From: Nitrospinota bacterium
GTDB lineage: Bacteria > UBA8248
NCBI GenBank assembly: GCA_026706735.1
Contig: JAPOYD010000074.1
Coordinates: 1 to 45,297 of the forward strand
Length of the DNA: 45,297 bases
Direction: 5' to 3'
The notes under the pieces were generated by a model that saw only the letters and a list, made by a program, of their open reading frames with translations, was not told the DNA's origin and made no database searches. Both the position numbers and the translations under genes were made by a program. This document shows, piece after piece, positions 18,852 to 27,505 of this stretch. Position 1 is the first letter of the stretch; each line of letters begins with the position of its first letter.

Positions 18852-18964
18852 CTATAGAAATGTACCTCCCTGGCTAAATTATCGCTTTTTCCACCTCTCC
18901 GATCGTAGCCATGCGCCAAGTTCGGCGCATGATCTTTTGTGGCATCAACGCAGCTTAGCACAGG

Positions 18965-19035
18965 AAGATAACAAAATAAAGTATAAAAAGTCAATATAAA
19001 TCAAAATTAATGCTAATTCAAGCGTAAATAGTCAA
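18965..19035 (-). promoter_or_regulatory. Two tandem promoter-like motifs pointing into the HTH array
   Basis: On the minus strand TTGACT-18 nt-ATTAAT (19035-19006) and TTGACT-18 nt-TATCTT (18994-18965) follow each other. They point toward the copy 4 remnant, so they may be the orphaned promoters of that lost gene. A+T richness makes chance matches likely. Confidence 0.3.
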
Positions 19036-19141
19036 TCTCCTTTCCCTTGCTCGAAGCCGAGAATATGCAGCTTTGTTCCATTCAAATCAGCAGGGTAATC
19101 CCCCAATGTAAAAAATCCGCGGTGTTCTGAAGTCTGGGAAA

Positions 19142-19633
19142 CTAACCAACAGGATCCCGGTCTCCGCCGTGGTTCGTGACATCCGCGTCATTCAGTTGCA
19201 CGTAGGCCTGCGCGAGGACGACCGCGGCGGTGTTGGCGAGGTTGTAGGAGCGTATCGGCCCGGGCATGGGCACGTATATCCGCCGCTCGGGCCAGCGGGC
19301 GTGCCATGAATCGGGCAGGCCTGTGTTTTCGTTCCCGAGCAGCAGCACGTCCTCGTCTTTGTATGAGACCCTGTCGAAACGCGACGCGCCGAACTTCGTG
19401 ATGAGCCAAGGGGTTCTCTCGCCCAGCCACTCGAGGAAAAGCGCTTCGTTCTCGTGGACCGTGAGCTTCACGTCCGGCCAGTAATCGAGGCCCGCTCTTT
19501 TGAGGGAATTGTCCGAAAAATCGAATTTCGCTGGTTCGATAATGTGCAGATGCGCATCCATGCCGACGCACAAACGCCCGATGTTCCCGGTGTTCTGCGG
19601 AATCGCGGGATGATAGAGAGCGACGTGGAGCAT
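19142..19633 (-). CDS. trmL: tRNA (cytidine(34)-2'-O)-methyltransferase
   Basis: TrmL is a SPOUT-fold methyltransferase that modifies the wobble base of tRNA-Leu isoacceptors. The 163-aa protein has HPAIPQNTGNIGRLC (about 8-22), the SAM-knot motifs LLLGNENTGLP and IYVPMPGPIRSYNLANTAAV, and lacks extra domains; this is the typical short TrmL. It is 40 nt downstream of the aminotransferase gene on the same strand. No strong ribosome site is seen. Confidence 0.92.
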   Translation of the reverse strand: MLHVALYHPAIPQNTGNIGRLCVGMDAHLHIIEPAKFDFSDNSLKRAGLDYWPDVKLTVHENEALFLEWLGERTPWLITKFGASRFDRVSYKDEDVLLLGNENTGLPDSWHARWPERRIYVPMPGPIRSYNLANTAAVVLAQAYVQLNDADVTNHGGDRDPVG

Positions 19634-19673
19634 TTATGCTATTCGAAAGCCCAGGACCCGAACCCGATCATGC

Positions 19674-20987
19674 TCACGAGACGGCGCCGCGAACGCTCGC
19701 CTTGTCCACCGCGTCGGTGAGGATGTCCATCGCCTGATCCATCTGCCCCTCCGTCGTCGTGGCCGGCGGCACGAAGCGCAGGACGCTCCCCCCGCGCCGC
19801 TGGCTGAAGATGAGTCCGTTTTCGAGGCAACGGCGGTTGATATCGCTGCCCTGCCTGGTAGCGGGCGTCTTGGAGCGCCTGTCCTCCACGAGTTCTATTC
19901 CCTGCAAAAGCCCGCGGCCCCTGATGTCGCCCACCATTTCATACTGCTCGCCCAGCCAGGTGAGGCGCTCTCTCAGGTGAGCTCCGATTTTTCTCGCCTT
20001 GGCGGGCACGTCTTCTCCCTCGATGACGTCGAGGCTCGCCACCCCTGCGGCGCAGGCGAGCGGGTCGTTGGTATGGGAGTGGGTGACGACGAATTCGGTG
20101 GACGCTATCTTCTCCTCCACCTCGGCGCTCGTAGAAACCGAAGAGATGCTCACGCCTCCGCCGAAGTGCTTCGCCAGCGTCACGACGTCGGGCACCACCT
20201 CGTCCTTCTCGAAGCCGAACATCGTGCCCAGCTTGCCGAGCCCCGTCTGCTCGTCGTCGACGATGAGGAGCATGTCGCGCTCCTCGCAGCTTTCTTTGAG
20301 CTTCTTGAGCCAGCCGGGGGGCGGCTCCACCACCCCGCCCGCGCTGAACAGGGGCTCGGTGATGACGGCGGCGGGCTTGCTCGTCGTTTGCGCGTCGATG
20401 AGTTCGAAGCTCGTGTCCAGGCAGGCGATCTCGCAATCGGGGAATTTCTGGGCGAGCGGGCAGCGGTAGCAATAGGGCGCGACCATGGCCATGCTCCCCG
20501 GCGAGAGCGGCCCGTGCCCGCTGTGCCAGCCCGCGAAGGTGAGCGAGCGCGCCGTGTCGGAGAGGCCGTGGAAGCTGATGTGGGGACTTGCCACCTCGAA
20601 GCCGTCGGTGAATTTGCGGGCGATCGTCACCGCCGCCTCGTTGGCGTCCGCACCCGAACCGAGAAACAGGCTCTTCTCGAGCGGGGGAGGCAGCAGCGCG
20701 CCGAGACGCTCGGCGAGGATGATTTCCTGATCGTTGAAGAAGCTGCTGTGCGCGTGAATCAGCTCATCGCAGCTTTTCTTGATGGCGTCCGTGACGGTGG
20801 GGTGGTTGTGCCCGAGGGCGGAGCACATCTGGCCCGAGTTGAAATCGATGTATTGCTTGCCGTTCACGTCCTCGACGGTGGAACCCTCGCCGCGCACGAA
20901 GACGGGGCCCGAGAAAACCGACTTGTCCACCCGCCCGCGAAAGCTGTATTTCTTGGCCGAATCGAGCAGGTCTTTTTCGCTTCGCAT
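19674..20987 (-). CDS. Class III PLP-dependent aminotransferase
   Basis: The 437-aa enzyme starts at 20987 (MRSEKDLL) behind GGAGGCGATTCCC. The 992-aa track ORF is an artefact that runs antisense into the acyl-CoA synthetase gene. Visible features are SGADANEAAV (PLP phosphate cup), FHGLSDTAR, the cysteine-rich YCYRCPLAQKFPDCEIAC segment, Asp244 in LIVDDEQTG and Schiff-base Lys273 in LAKHFGGG. Overall it resembles 4-aminobutyrate aminotransferases and 2,2-dialkylglycine decarboxylase; SAGGVVEPPPGWL favours that subgroup. The amino donor and acceptor cannot be told from sequence. Divergent from the acyl-CoA synthetase, 246 nt apart. Confidence 0.85.
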   Translation of the reverse strand: MRSEKDLLDSAKKYSFRGRVDKSVFSGPVFVRGEGSTVEDVNGKQYIDFNSGQMCSALGHNHPTVTDAIKKSCDELIHAHSSFFNDQEIILAERLGALLPPPLEKSLFLGSGADANEAAVTIARKFTDGFEVASPHISFHGLSDTARSLTFAGWHSGHGPLSPGSMAMVAPYCYRCPLAQKFPDCEIACLDTSFELIDAQTTSKPAAVITEPLFSAGGVVEPPPGWLKKLKESCEERDMLLIVDDEQTGLGKLGTMFGFEKDEVVPDVVTLAKHFGGGVSISSVSTSAEVEEKIASTEFVVTHSHTNDPLACAAGVASLDVIEGEDVPAKARKIGAHLRERLTWLGEQYEMVGDIRGRGLLQGIELVEDRRSKTPATRQGSDINRRCLENGLIFSQRRGGSVLRFVPPATTTEGQMDQAMDILTDAVDKASVRGAVS

Positions 20988-21233
20988 GGGAATCGCCTCC
21001 ACGGGGTATCGGAAGAGGGGACGCTCGATGCGCTCCTCTCGCTTATGCGGTTTTCTCGACCGGAGCCGCGCTCCATGAAACGATGAGATATGGTTTAATA
21101 CTAGCGCATATTCATGGATTCGGATATGGCTTATCATCAAGCCATGAGCCGGCGGTCTTCCAACGATGAATCGCCCATGAGTACGCGTGCTTGCGCGAAT
21201 CGTGGGCCGTGACTTGCGGGAGGGTGGTTTCGA

Positions 21234-22781
21234 ATGAACATGGCGGAGTTTTTGGCCCGGGCGGCCAGAGCCTGTGGCGAGCGGCCGGCCATTTCTTTTG
21301 GAGAAGCGGTTCATTGCACGTATGAGGAGCTCGCACGCAGGGCGGGCTCCATGGCGGGCTACCTGCGGGAAGATCTTGGAATGAAGCCCGGGGATCGCGT
21401 TGCCATCACCATGAAGAATTGCCCGGCGTTTCTGGAGGTCCTCTACGCCATATGGCATGCAGGCTGCTGCGCGTTGCCCATCAACGCGAAGCTCCATCCG
21501 AAGGAGATGGCCTTCATCCTCGAGAATTCGGGCGCGCGCTCCTGCTTCGCCACCTCCGACCTCATGGGGACGGTCGCGCCGCTCGTCGATGAAATCGAAA
21601 CCCTGGAAAGCGTGATGGAGGTCGACACCCCCGATTACTGGGCGATTCAATCCCGGGAGGCCGTTCCCATCGAACCTCAAGCGCCGGGTGATCTGGCCTG
21701 GCTCTTCTATACGAGCGGCACGACGGGCAGGCCGAAGGGCGCCATGCTCACCCACCAGAACCTCCACAGCATGTCCCTGAGTTATTTCGCCGACGTCGAC
21801 CCGGTCTCTGAGAACGATTGCATCCTGCATGCTGCGCCCTTGTCCCACGGCTCGGGCCTGTACGCGATACCGTTCGTCTATCAGGCCGCGAACAACATCG
21901 TTCCCGAGAGCGGGGGGTTCGAGCCCCCGGAGATTTTTCGGCTCATCGAGGCCTACCCGGGCCTCACCATTTTTGCGGCGCCCACCATGGTGACGCGTCT
22001 GGTTCAGAGCGAGGCGATCAAGAACGCGGACACCACGAATTTGAAGACCATCGCCTATGGCGGCGGGCCGATGTACCTGGAAGACCTCAAAAAGGCGATG
22101 GAGGCTCTTGGGAACAAACTCGTTCAGGTGTACGGGCAGGGGGAAAGCCCCATGACCATCACGGTCGTCTCCAGAGAGCGGCACGTCGATACGGACCACC
22201 CGCGCTTCGAGGAGCGCCTCGCGTCCGTCGGGGTGCCGCATACCGTGGTCGAAGTGCGCGTGGTGGACGCCGAGGACAACACCCTGCCGCCCGGCGAGAC
22301 GGGGGAGGTGCTCGTTCGCGGCGACGTCGTCATGAAAGGCTACTGGAACAACCCCGAGGCCACGGAGAACGCGCTCAAGGGCGGATGGCTCCACACGGGC
22401 GACGTGGGCGTGATGGATGAGGACGGTTTCCTCACCCTCAAGGATCGCTCCAAAGACCTCATCATCAGCGGCGGCAGCAACATCTATCCCCGCGAGGTGG
22501 AGGAAGTGCTGCTCCGCCACGAGGGCGTTCAGGAGGTCTCCGTCATCGGGCGCCCCCACCCGGATTGGGGAGAGGAGGTCATGGCCTTCGTGGTGCGCAA
22601 GGAAGGGCGAGGCGTGAGCGAGGAAGAACTCGACGGCTTGTGCCTCGAACACATTGCGCGCTTCAAGCGCCCCCGGGCGTACCGCTTCATCGAGGCCCTG
22701 CCCAAGAACAATTACGGAAAAGTTCTCAAAACGGCGCTTCGCGAGATGGCCGAGCGCGAATCTCAGGAAAGTGATGGATGA
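21234..22781 (+). CDS. AMP-dependent acyl-CoA synthetase
   Basis: This enzyme activates a carboxylic acid with ATP and CoA to its CoA thioester through an acyl-adenylate. The 515 aa contain the P-loop-like FYTSGTTGRPKGAMLTHQN (about 160-178), YGQGESPMT, the hinge region GWLHTGDVGVMDEDGF, KDRSKDLIISGGSNIYPREVEEVL, and the catalytic lysine in PKNNYGKVLKT near the C-terminus. It is close to the medium- and long-chain fatty acid and malonyl/benzoate-type ligases; the acid is unknown. The stop overlaps the start of the allophanate-hydrolase-like gene (ATGA), which suggests that the amidase product may be its substrate. Confidence 0.9.
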   Translation: MNMAEFLARAARACGERPAISFGEAVHCTYEELARRAGSMAGYLREDLGMKPGDRVAITMKNCPAFLEVLYAIWHAGCCALPINAKLHPKEMAFILENSGARSCFATSDLMGTVAPLVDEIETLESVMEVDTPDYWAIQSREAVPIEPQAPGDLAWLFYTSGTTGRPKGAMLTHQNLHSMSLSYFADVDPVSENDCILHAAPLSHGSGLYAIPFVYQAANNIVPESGGFEPPEIFRLIEAYPGLTIFAAPTMVTRLVQSEAIKNADTTNLKTIAYGGGPMYLEDLKKAMEALGNKLVQVYGQGESPMTITVVSRERHVDTDHPRFEERLASVGVPHTVVEVRVVDAEDNTLPPGETGEVLVRGDVVMKGYWNNPEATENALKGGWLHTGDVGVMDEDGFLTLKDRSKDLIISGGSNIYPREVEEVLLRHEGVQEVSVIGRPHPDWGEEVMAFVVRKEGRGVSEEELDGLCLEHIARFKRPRAYRFIEALPKNNYGKVLKTALREMAERESQESDG

Positions 22782-24157
22782 TGAAGCCGGGTGCCGCGCC
22801 GGGCGCGGAGGAGATGAGATTCTCCCGCCTTAAGGCAGCGTATTCCTCGGGCGAGCGAACGCCTAAGGACGTCGTTCATGAGGTTTATCGGCGAATCGCC
22901 GCGCGCGGTGAGGACGGCGTGTGGATTCACTTGGAATCCGAAGACAAGCTGCTCGCTCGCGCACAAGAGTTGGAGGCTCGCAGGGCGGATTCGGATGAAC
23001 TCCCCCTTTACGGCGTCCCCTTCGCTGTGAAGGACAACATCGATGTCGCGGGCGTTCCGACGACGGCGGCGTGTCCCGAATTCGCCTATACGCCGGATGA
23101 GAGCGCTCCCTGCGTGGCGCTTCTGCTCGATGCGGGGGCGATTTTCGTCGGAAAGACGAACCTGGATCAGTTCGCGCTTGGTCTCGTCGGCGTGCGCACG
23201 CCGTATGGCGTGGCGCAGAATCCGTTTCATGCGGACTACATACCGGGCGGTTCGAGTTCGGGCTCGGCCGTGGCCGTCGCGGCGGGTCTGGTGAGTTTCG
23301 CGCTCGGCACAGATACGGCAGGCTCGGGACGGGTGCCCGCGGGGTTCAACAACATCGTGGGTCTCAAGCCCTCCCGAGGATTGGTGAGCACGCGGGGCGT
23401 GGTTCCCGCCTGCCGGACGCTCGATTGCGTCTCGGTCTTTGCTCTCGAGGCTTCGGACGCGCTCTGCGCACTTGAGACGATGGCCGCGCCCGATGAGGAC
23501 CCTTACAGCCGTGCTCTTCCTTCGGTGTCGTCATTAGAGATGGCTGATTTGCCGGAGGGTATTCAGGCCGGCGTTCCACTCCCTGAGCAAAGGGATTTCC
23601 TGGGAGATGGTGAGGCGCGAAGCGCCTATGAGCAGGGGATAGAGCGCATCTCGGAGATGGGCGCGGTTGTCCAGGAGGTCGATTTCTCGCCTTTTTTCGA
23701 GGCGGCGAAACTCCTCTATGGGGGTCCCTGGATGGCGGAGCGGCTGGCGGCGATTGAAGAATTTATCGGAGCGAAGCCCGAAGCCCTTCATCCCGTCACG
23801 AGGGAGTTGATTGCGGGGGCCGCCCGATATTCGGCGGTCGACGCCTTCCGGGCATTCTATCGCCTGGAGGAGTTAAAGCACGAGGCGAGATTAGCCTGGC
23901 AAGATATTGATTATATGGCAGTTTCAACGACGCCTACCGCCTACACGATAGACGAGGTGAATGCCGACCCCGTGGCCTTGAACGCGAACCTGGGGATGTA
24001 TACGAATTTTGTGAATCTGTTGGATTTATGCGCCATCGCCGTCCCGAACGGTTTTTATGCGAACGGTCTCCCCATCGGGATAACCCTGCTTGCGCCCGCC
24101 TTCAGGGAGGGATTCCTGTGCGCGGTGGCGGAGGAGTTTCTGGCGGGGGCGGGTTAA
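22778..24157 (+). CDS. Allophanate-hydrolase-like amidase (amidase domain only)
   Basis: This is an amidase-signature enzyme of 459 aa with the Ser-cisSer-Lys triad visible: Lys in PFAVKDNID, GGSSSGSAVAV, and the nucleophile in GTDTAGSGRVPAGFNN. The stretch GLKPSRGLVSTRGVVPACRTLDCVSVFAL is characteristic of allophanate hydrolase (AtzF/DUR1,2). The usual roughly 130-aa C-terminal domain that decarboxylates the intermediate is missing, and no urea carboxylase is nearby. So it may hydrolyse another small amide or carbamoyl compound. It is translationally coupled to the acyl-CoA synthetase. Confidence 0.82.
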   Translation: MMKPGAAPGAEEMRFSRLKAAYSSGERTPKDVVHEVYRRIAARGEDGVWIHLESEDKLLARAQELEARRADSDELPLYGVPFAVKDNIDVAGVPTTAACPEFAYTPDESAPCVALLLDAGAIFVGKTNLDQFALGLVGVRTPYGVAQNPFHADYIPGGSSSGSAVAVAAGLVSFALGTDTAGSGRVPAGFNNIVGLKPSRGLVSTRGVVPACRTLDCVSVFALEASDALCALETMAAPDEDPYSRALPSVSSLEMADLPEGIQAGVPLPEQRDFLGDGEARSAYEQGIERISEMGAVVQEVDFSPFFEAAKLLYGGPWMAERLAAIEEFIGAKPEALHPVTRELIAGAARYSAVDAFRAFYRLEELKHEARLAWQDIDYMAVSTTPTAYTIDEVNADPVALNANLGMYTNFVNLLDLCAIAVPNGFYANGLPIGITLLAPAFREGFLCAVAEEFLAGAG

Positions 24158-24197
24158 GATAGATGAAAATGAGGAAATTTTTCGTGGAGGAAATCTG

Positions 24198-25097
24198 ATG
24201 AAGCGATTGGGTTTTGTAGGTGTGGGAGCGATGGGCGGCCGCATGGTGCCGCATCTCATCAAGGCGGGACATGAAGTGGGCGTGGTGGACGTCGTCCGCG
24301 AATCCGTGGAGCGCGCCGTTTCGCATGGCGCTGTCGAGGCGTCCGGCCCTGCGGAACTTGCCGCTACTTGCGAAATCGTGCTCACCTCTCTGCCCACGGG
24401 AGCCGAGGTGGAAGAGGTATTCATGGGCGAGGGCGGCCTCATGGAAGCCGTGGGCGAGGGCGGCTTGCTGGTCGACCTCTCCACCATAGAACCCGCTCAG
24501 AGCCGCAAGCTCGCCGCCGAGGCGAAAGAACGCGGAGCGGTAGTGCTCGATGCGCCCGTCTCGGGCGGGGTGATGGGCGCGGAGGCGGCGAGCCTCACCA
24601 TCATGGTAGGCGGCCCGAAAGAGGCGTTCGAGACGGCGCAGCCCGTTCTGGCGCTGATGGGGAAAAACATCATCCACGTCGGGGGGTACGGCGCGGGGCA
24701 GGTCGCGAAACTCTGCAACAACCTCATCGCGGGCGTCACCATGGTGGCGGCGGCGGAGGCGTTCGCCATGGGCAAGGCGTCGGGCGTGGATACCAAAATT
24801 CTCCACGAGGTGATACGCACGAGCAGCGGCGGGAGCTGGGTGATGGAGAAAGACCCGCCGTGCGCCGGCCTCATCGAGGGCGCGCCTTCGAGCAAGGATT
24901 TCGAGGCGGGCTTCACGGTGGACTTGATGCTCAAGGACATATCTCTTGCCGTATCCGCTCTCATGTCGCTCGGGATTCCGTGCCCCACCGGCGCGGCGGC
25001 GAACCAGGTCTACCGCATGGCTTCGCGCGATGGCCTGGGGGGTCTGGATTTCGCCGCGGTGGCCATGCTGACGGGAGCGGCGGAGCGTCCCCGATGA
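24198..25097 (+). CDS. Beta-hydroxyacid dehydrogenase (3-hydroxyisobutyrate dehydrogenase family), copy 1
   Basis: This NAD(P)-dependent dehydrogenase or reductase of 3-hydroxy acids covers 3-hydroxyisobutyrate, tartronate semialdehyde and related compounds. The ATG at 24198 lies behind GGAGGAAATCTG; the track ORF starts upstream inside the amidase. The 299 aa show the GFVGVGAMGGRM dinucleotide loop, DAPVSGGVMGAEAASL substrate loop, catalytic Lys in GAGQVAKLCNN and the C-terminal KDISLAVS helix. A paralogue lies at 26604, with an amidase between. Exact substrate unknown. Confidence 0.88.
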   Translation: MKRLGFVGVGAMGGRMVPHLIKAGHEVGVVDVVRESVERAVSHGAVEASGPAELAATCEIVLTSLPTGAEVEEVFMGEGGLMEAVGEGGLLVDLSTIEPAQSRKLAAEAKERGAVVLDAPVSGGVMGAEAASLTIMVGGPKEAFETAQPVLALMGKNIIHVGGYGAGQVAKLCNNLIAGVTMVAAAEAFAMGKASGVDTKILHEVIRTSSGGSWVMEKDPPCAGLIEGAPSSKDFEAGFTVDLMLKDISLAVSALMSLGIPCPTGAAANQVYRMASRDGLGGLDFAAVAMLTGAAERPR

Positions 25098-25155
25098 GCG
25101 ACGTATTCCAGGAATGCGCCTGACGGCGAAGCGCACTGATTGGAGGAATGGTCTG

Positions 25156-26493
25156 ATGGAAGAGAGTAATCCAGCCCACTTGAGCGCCCTTCGCGCAGCG
25201 CAAACGATACGCGAAGGCGAATTGACCTCCGTAGCTCTCGTCGAGGCGTGCCTGGCCCGCATCGCGGAGTGCGAGGAGCAAATCGGCGCCTGGGAGCACC
25301 TGGACGAGGAATTCGCGCTCAGGCAGGCGAGAGGAGCCGATCTGGCCATAGAGGAAGGGAAGGCCCTGGGTCCTCTGCATGGAGTACCCGTCGGAATCAA
25401 GGACGTCATCGACACCGCCGACCTGCCGACCGAGAACGGCTCCATACTTCACGCGGGGCGTCAGCCCACAGAGGACGCCGCCGTCGTATCCCTGCTGAAA
25501 AGCGCGGGCGCTGTCATCATGGGCAAGACCGTGACGACAGAGTTCGCCGTCTATCATCCCGGCAAGACGAAGAACCCCCACGACCCGAATCGCACGCCCG
25601 GCGGTTCGTCGAGCGGTTCCGCCGCCGCCGTCGCCTCCCGCATGGTTCCCGCGGCGGTGGGGAGCCAGACGAACGGGTCGACCATACGGCCCGCCTCGTT
25701 CTGCGGGATCTGCGGCTTCAAGCCCACGCACGGATCGATTTCACGCTACGGCATGCTGCCGCAGTCGAGGCCGATAGACCACGTGGGCCTTTTCGCGCGC
25801 TCGGTCGAGGACCTCGCCTTCCTGGGCGATCAGGTGATGGTATTCGACGGACGCGACCCGGACATGCGGCCGCACGCGGCCCCGAGACTGCTGGAAACCG
25901 CCGCCTCGGAGCCTCCGGTCGCACCGCGCTTCGCGTTCGTGAAAACGCCCGTCTGGGATCAGGCCGAAGAGGACGCGCAGGCGGCCTTCGAGGGATTGGC
26001 CGAGCGGCTGGGCGAGGAGGTCGTGGAGGAGGTCGAGCTTCCCGACCCCTTCAACAGCGCGATCGAGTGGCACCAGGTCATCCTGGAATCGAACCTCGCG
26101 CGGAACTTCGAGACGGAATACGAGCGCGGAAAAGACCCGCTAAGCGATCTTCTGAGCCTGATGATAGAACGCGGCAAAGAGTATCTAGCGGTGGATCACA
26201 ACCGGGCGGTGGAGAAGGTGCCCGTGCTGAACGGTTTGCTGGGAGAGACGTTCGAGCGGTTCGACGCCATCCTCACACCGCCTGCGCCGGGGCAGGCGCC
26301 GCTTGGGCTCGGCGCCACGGGCAATCCCGTTTTTTGCACCATCTGGACCTTGTGCGGGACGCCGGCCGTGACGCTTCCCCTGCTGGAGGGCGCGGACGGG
26401 ATGCCGATAGGCGTTCAACTCGTAGGATCCAAGGGAGACGACGCCAGGCTGCTCCGGACGGCGAGGTGGCTGGAATCCCGCCTCGGCGGGTAA
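25156..26493 (+). CDS. Amidase-signature hydrolase
   Basis: The 445-aa protein begins at ATG 25156, after a GGAGG site, rather than at the upstream track start. The amidase triad is visible: Lys in VGIKDVID, GGSSSGSAAAV, and nucleophile Ser in GSQTNGSTIRPA. The region ICGFKPTHGSISRYGMLP is typical of the family. The GatA-specific features for tRNA amidotransferase are not evident, and no gatB is near. It stands between the two beta-hydroxyacid dehydrogenase genes, on the same strand. The substrate is an unknown amide. Confidence 0.87.
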   Translation: MEESNPAHLSALRAAQTIREGELTSVALVEACLARIAECEEQIGAWEHLDEEFALRQARGADLAIEEGKALGPLHGVPVGIKDVIDTADLPTENGSILHAGRQPTEDAAVVSLLKSAGAVIMGKTVTTEFAVYHPGKTKNPHDPNRTPGGSSSGSAAAVASRMVPAAVGSQTNGSTIRPASFCGICGFKPTHGSISRYGMLPQSRPIDHVGLFARSVEDLAFLGDQVMVFDGRDPDMRPHAAPRLLETAASEPPVAPRFAFVKTPVWDQAEEDAQAAFEGLAERLGEEVVEEVELPDPFNSAIEWHQVILESNLARNFETEYERGKDPLSDLLSLMIERGKEYLAVDHNRAVEKVPVLNGLLGETFERFDAILTPPAPGQAPLGLGATGNPVFCTIWTLCGTPAVTLPLLEGADGMPIGVQLVGSKGDDARLLRTARWLESRLGG

Positions 26494-26603
26494 TCCGCCA
26501 GGATGCGAACAGCGCAGGAGTCCGCGCAGCTTTCGCGATTGCGCCGGAGGCTCCGACGCGCATCTTGCTTCATCCATAAACCACCAAAAGGGAGGCTTAG
26601 ACG

Positions 26604-27503
26604 ATGAGTCGATCCGTCGCATTTATCGGAACCGGCATCATGGGCAAGCCCATGGTGTTGAACTTGCTGAAAGCTGGCCATTCGGTAGCCGTCCACAACC
26701 GTAGCAAGCCACCTCTGGAAGAGCTGGGTGAGGCGGGCGCGGTGGTTTGCGGGTCTGTAGCGGAAGCGGCTTCCAGGGCCGAGGTCATCATCACCTGTCT
26801 TCCCGATTCCCCGGACGTCGAGCTGGTCGCCCTGGGTGAGGGAGGCATCATCGAAGGAGCCAGTGAAGGCTCTCTCTACATCGACATGAGCACCATTGCT
26901 CCCAACGTCTCAAAGAAGGTGGCGGGGTTTTTGGGGGAGAAGGGCGTGCGCATGCTCGATGCCCCCGTGAGCGGAGGCGACGTGGGCGCCAGGGAGGGTA
27001 CGCTCTCCATCATGGTGGGCGGCGCGGCGGCGGATTTCGAGGATGCGCTCCCCGTCTTCCAAGCCATGGGGAAGACCATCGTCCACGTGGGCGATAACGT
27101 GGGCGACGGCGGGTATGTGAAGATCGCAAATCAGATCATGGTGGGCTTGCACATCGCCGCGATGAGCGAGGCGCTGGTGCTGGGCTCGAAAGCGGGCGTG
27201 GATCCCAAAAAAATGATCGCGGCGCTATCCGGCGGCCTCGCGCAGTCCCGCGTGCTGGAGTTGCGCGGGCCGAACCTGGTGAAGGGCGAATACCCGCCGG
27301 GCTTCCGGATTCGGCTGCACCGCAAGGACCTGCGCCTCGCGATGGAGGCGGGAGCGGATTTGGGCGTGGCCATACCGGCGGCGGGGCAGCTCTATCAGAT
27401 GTTTACGGCGCTCCTGGCGGCGGACCGCGGGGAGTTGGACCACAGCGGCTTCGCCACGCTCATCGAGGACCTCGCCGGGCACAGGGTTTGTGATACGGAC
27501 TAA
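26604..27503 (+). CDS. Beta-hydroxyacid dehydrogenase (3-hydroxyisobutyrate dehydrogenase family), copy 2
   Basis: A second 299-aa member of the family, with IGTGIMGKPM, the DAPVSGGDVGAREGTL loop, catalytic Lys in GGYVKIANQ and FRIRLHRKDLRLA. In the last segment the basic HRKD pattern is closer to tartronate semialdehyde reductases than copy 1. A GGGAGGCTTAGACG ribosome site precedes the ATG. It is clearly related to, but not a recent duplicate of, the gene at 24198. Its tail faces the RidA-like gene two bases away. Confidence 0.88.
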   Translation: MSRSVAFIGTGIMGKPMVLNLLKAGHSVAVHNRSKPPLEELGEAGAVVCGSVAEAASRAEVIITCLPDSPDVELVALGEGGIIEGASEGSLYIDMSTIAPNVSKKVAGFLGEKGVRMLDAPVSGGDVGAREGTLSIMVGGAAADFEDALPVFQAMGKTIVHVGDNVGDGGYVKIANQIMVGLHIAAMSEALVLGSKAGVDPKKMIAALSGGLAQSRVLELRGPNLVKGEYPPGFRIRLHRKDLRLAMEAGADLGVAIPAAGQLYQMFTALLAADRGELDHSGFATLIEDLAGHRVCDTD

Positions 27504-27505
27504 CC

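Larger units (their letters stand above)
18382..19141. other. Gene-poor A+T-rich stretch with remnants
   Basis: No intact gene is visible in these 760 bases. The part 18720-18851 is a remnant of a fourth HTH paralogue. The 18650-18715 part has short matches (CGACT..CCG, CCGGTTGG) that may be the last trace of another oxidoreductase 3' end, too weak to call separately. A perfect 8-bp hairpin, CATGCGCC-AAGTTC-GGCGCATG, lies at 18910-18931. The rest shows nothing I can name. Confidence 0.6.

Noticed and set aside
18910-18931. 8-bp hairpin as a transcription terminator
   Set aside because: The stem is perfect, but neither side has a convincing T run, and no gene ends next to it.
18773-18994. 73-aa minus-strand ORF
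   Set aside because: It covers the copy 4 remnant in a different frame and has no similarity to the array proteins; the remnant frame is the informative one.
20988-22652. N-terminal 555 codons of the 992-aa minus-strand ORF before the aminotransferase
   Set aside because: It lies antisense to the acyl-CoA synthetase gene, is rich in His, Arg and Asp as typical of shadow frames, and the aminotransferase has a proper ribosome site and start at 20987.
24102-25445. 447-aa minus-strand ORF across the dehydrogenase and amidase genes
   Set aside because: It is a shadow of well-supported plus-strand genes in GC-rich DNA, with no recognisable motif and biased composition.
25156-26493. Assignment of this amidase as GatA of the tRNA amidotransferase
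   Set aside because: No gatB is nearby and the surrounding genes are catabolic; the general amidase triad alone does not support GatA.
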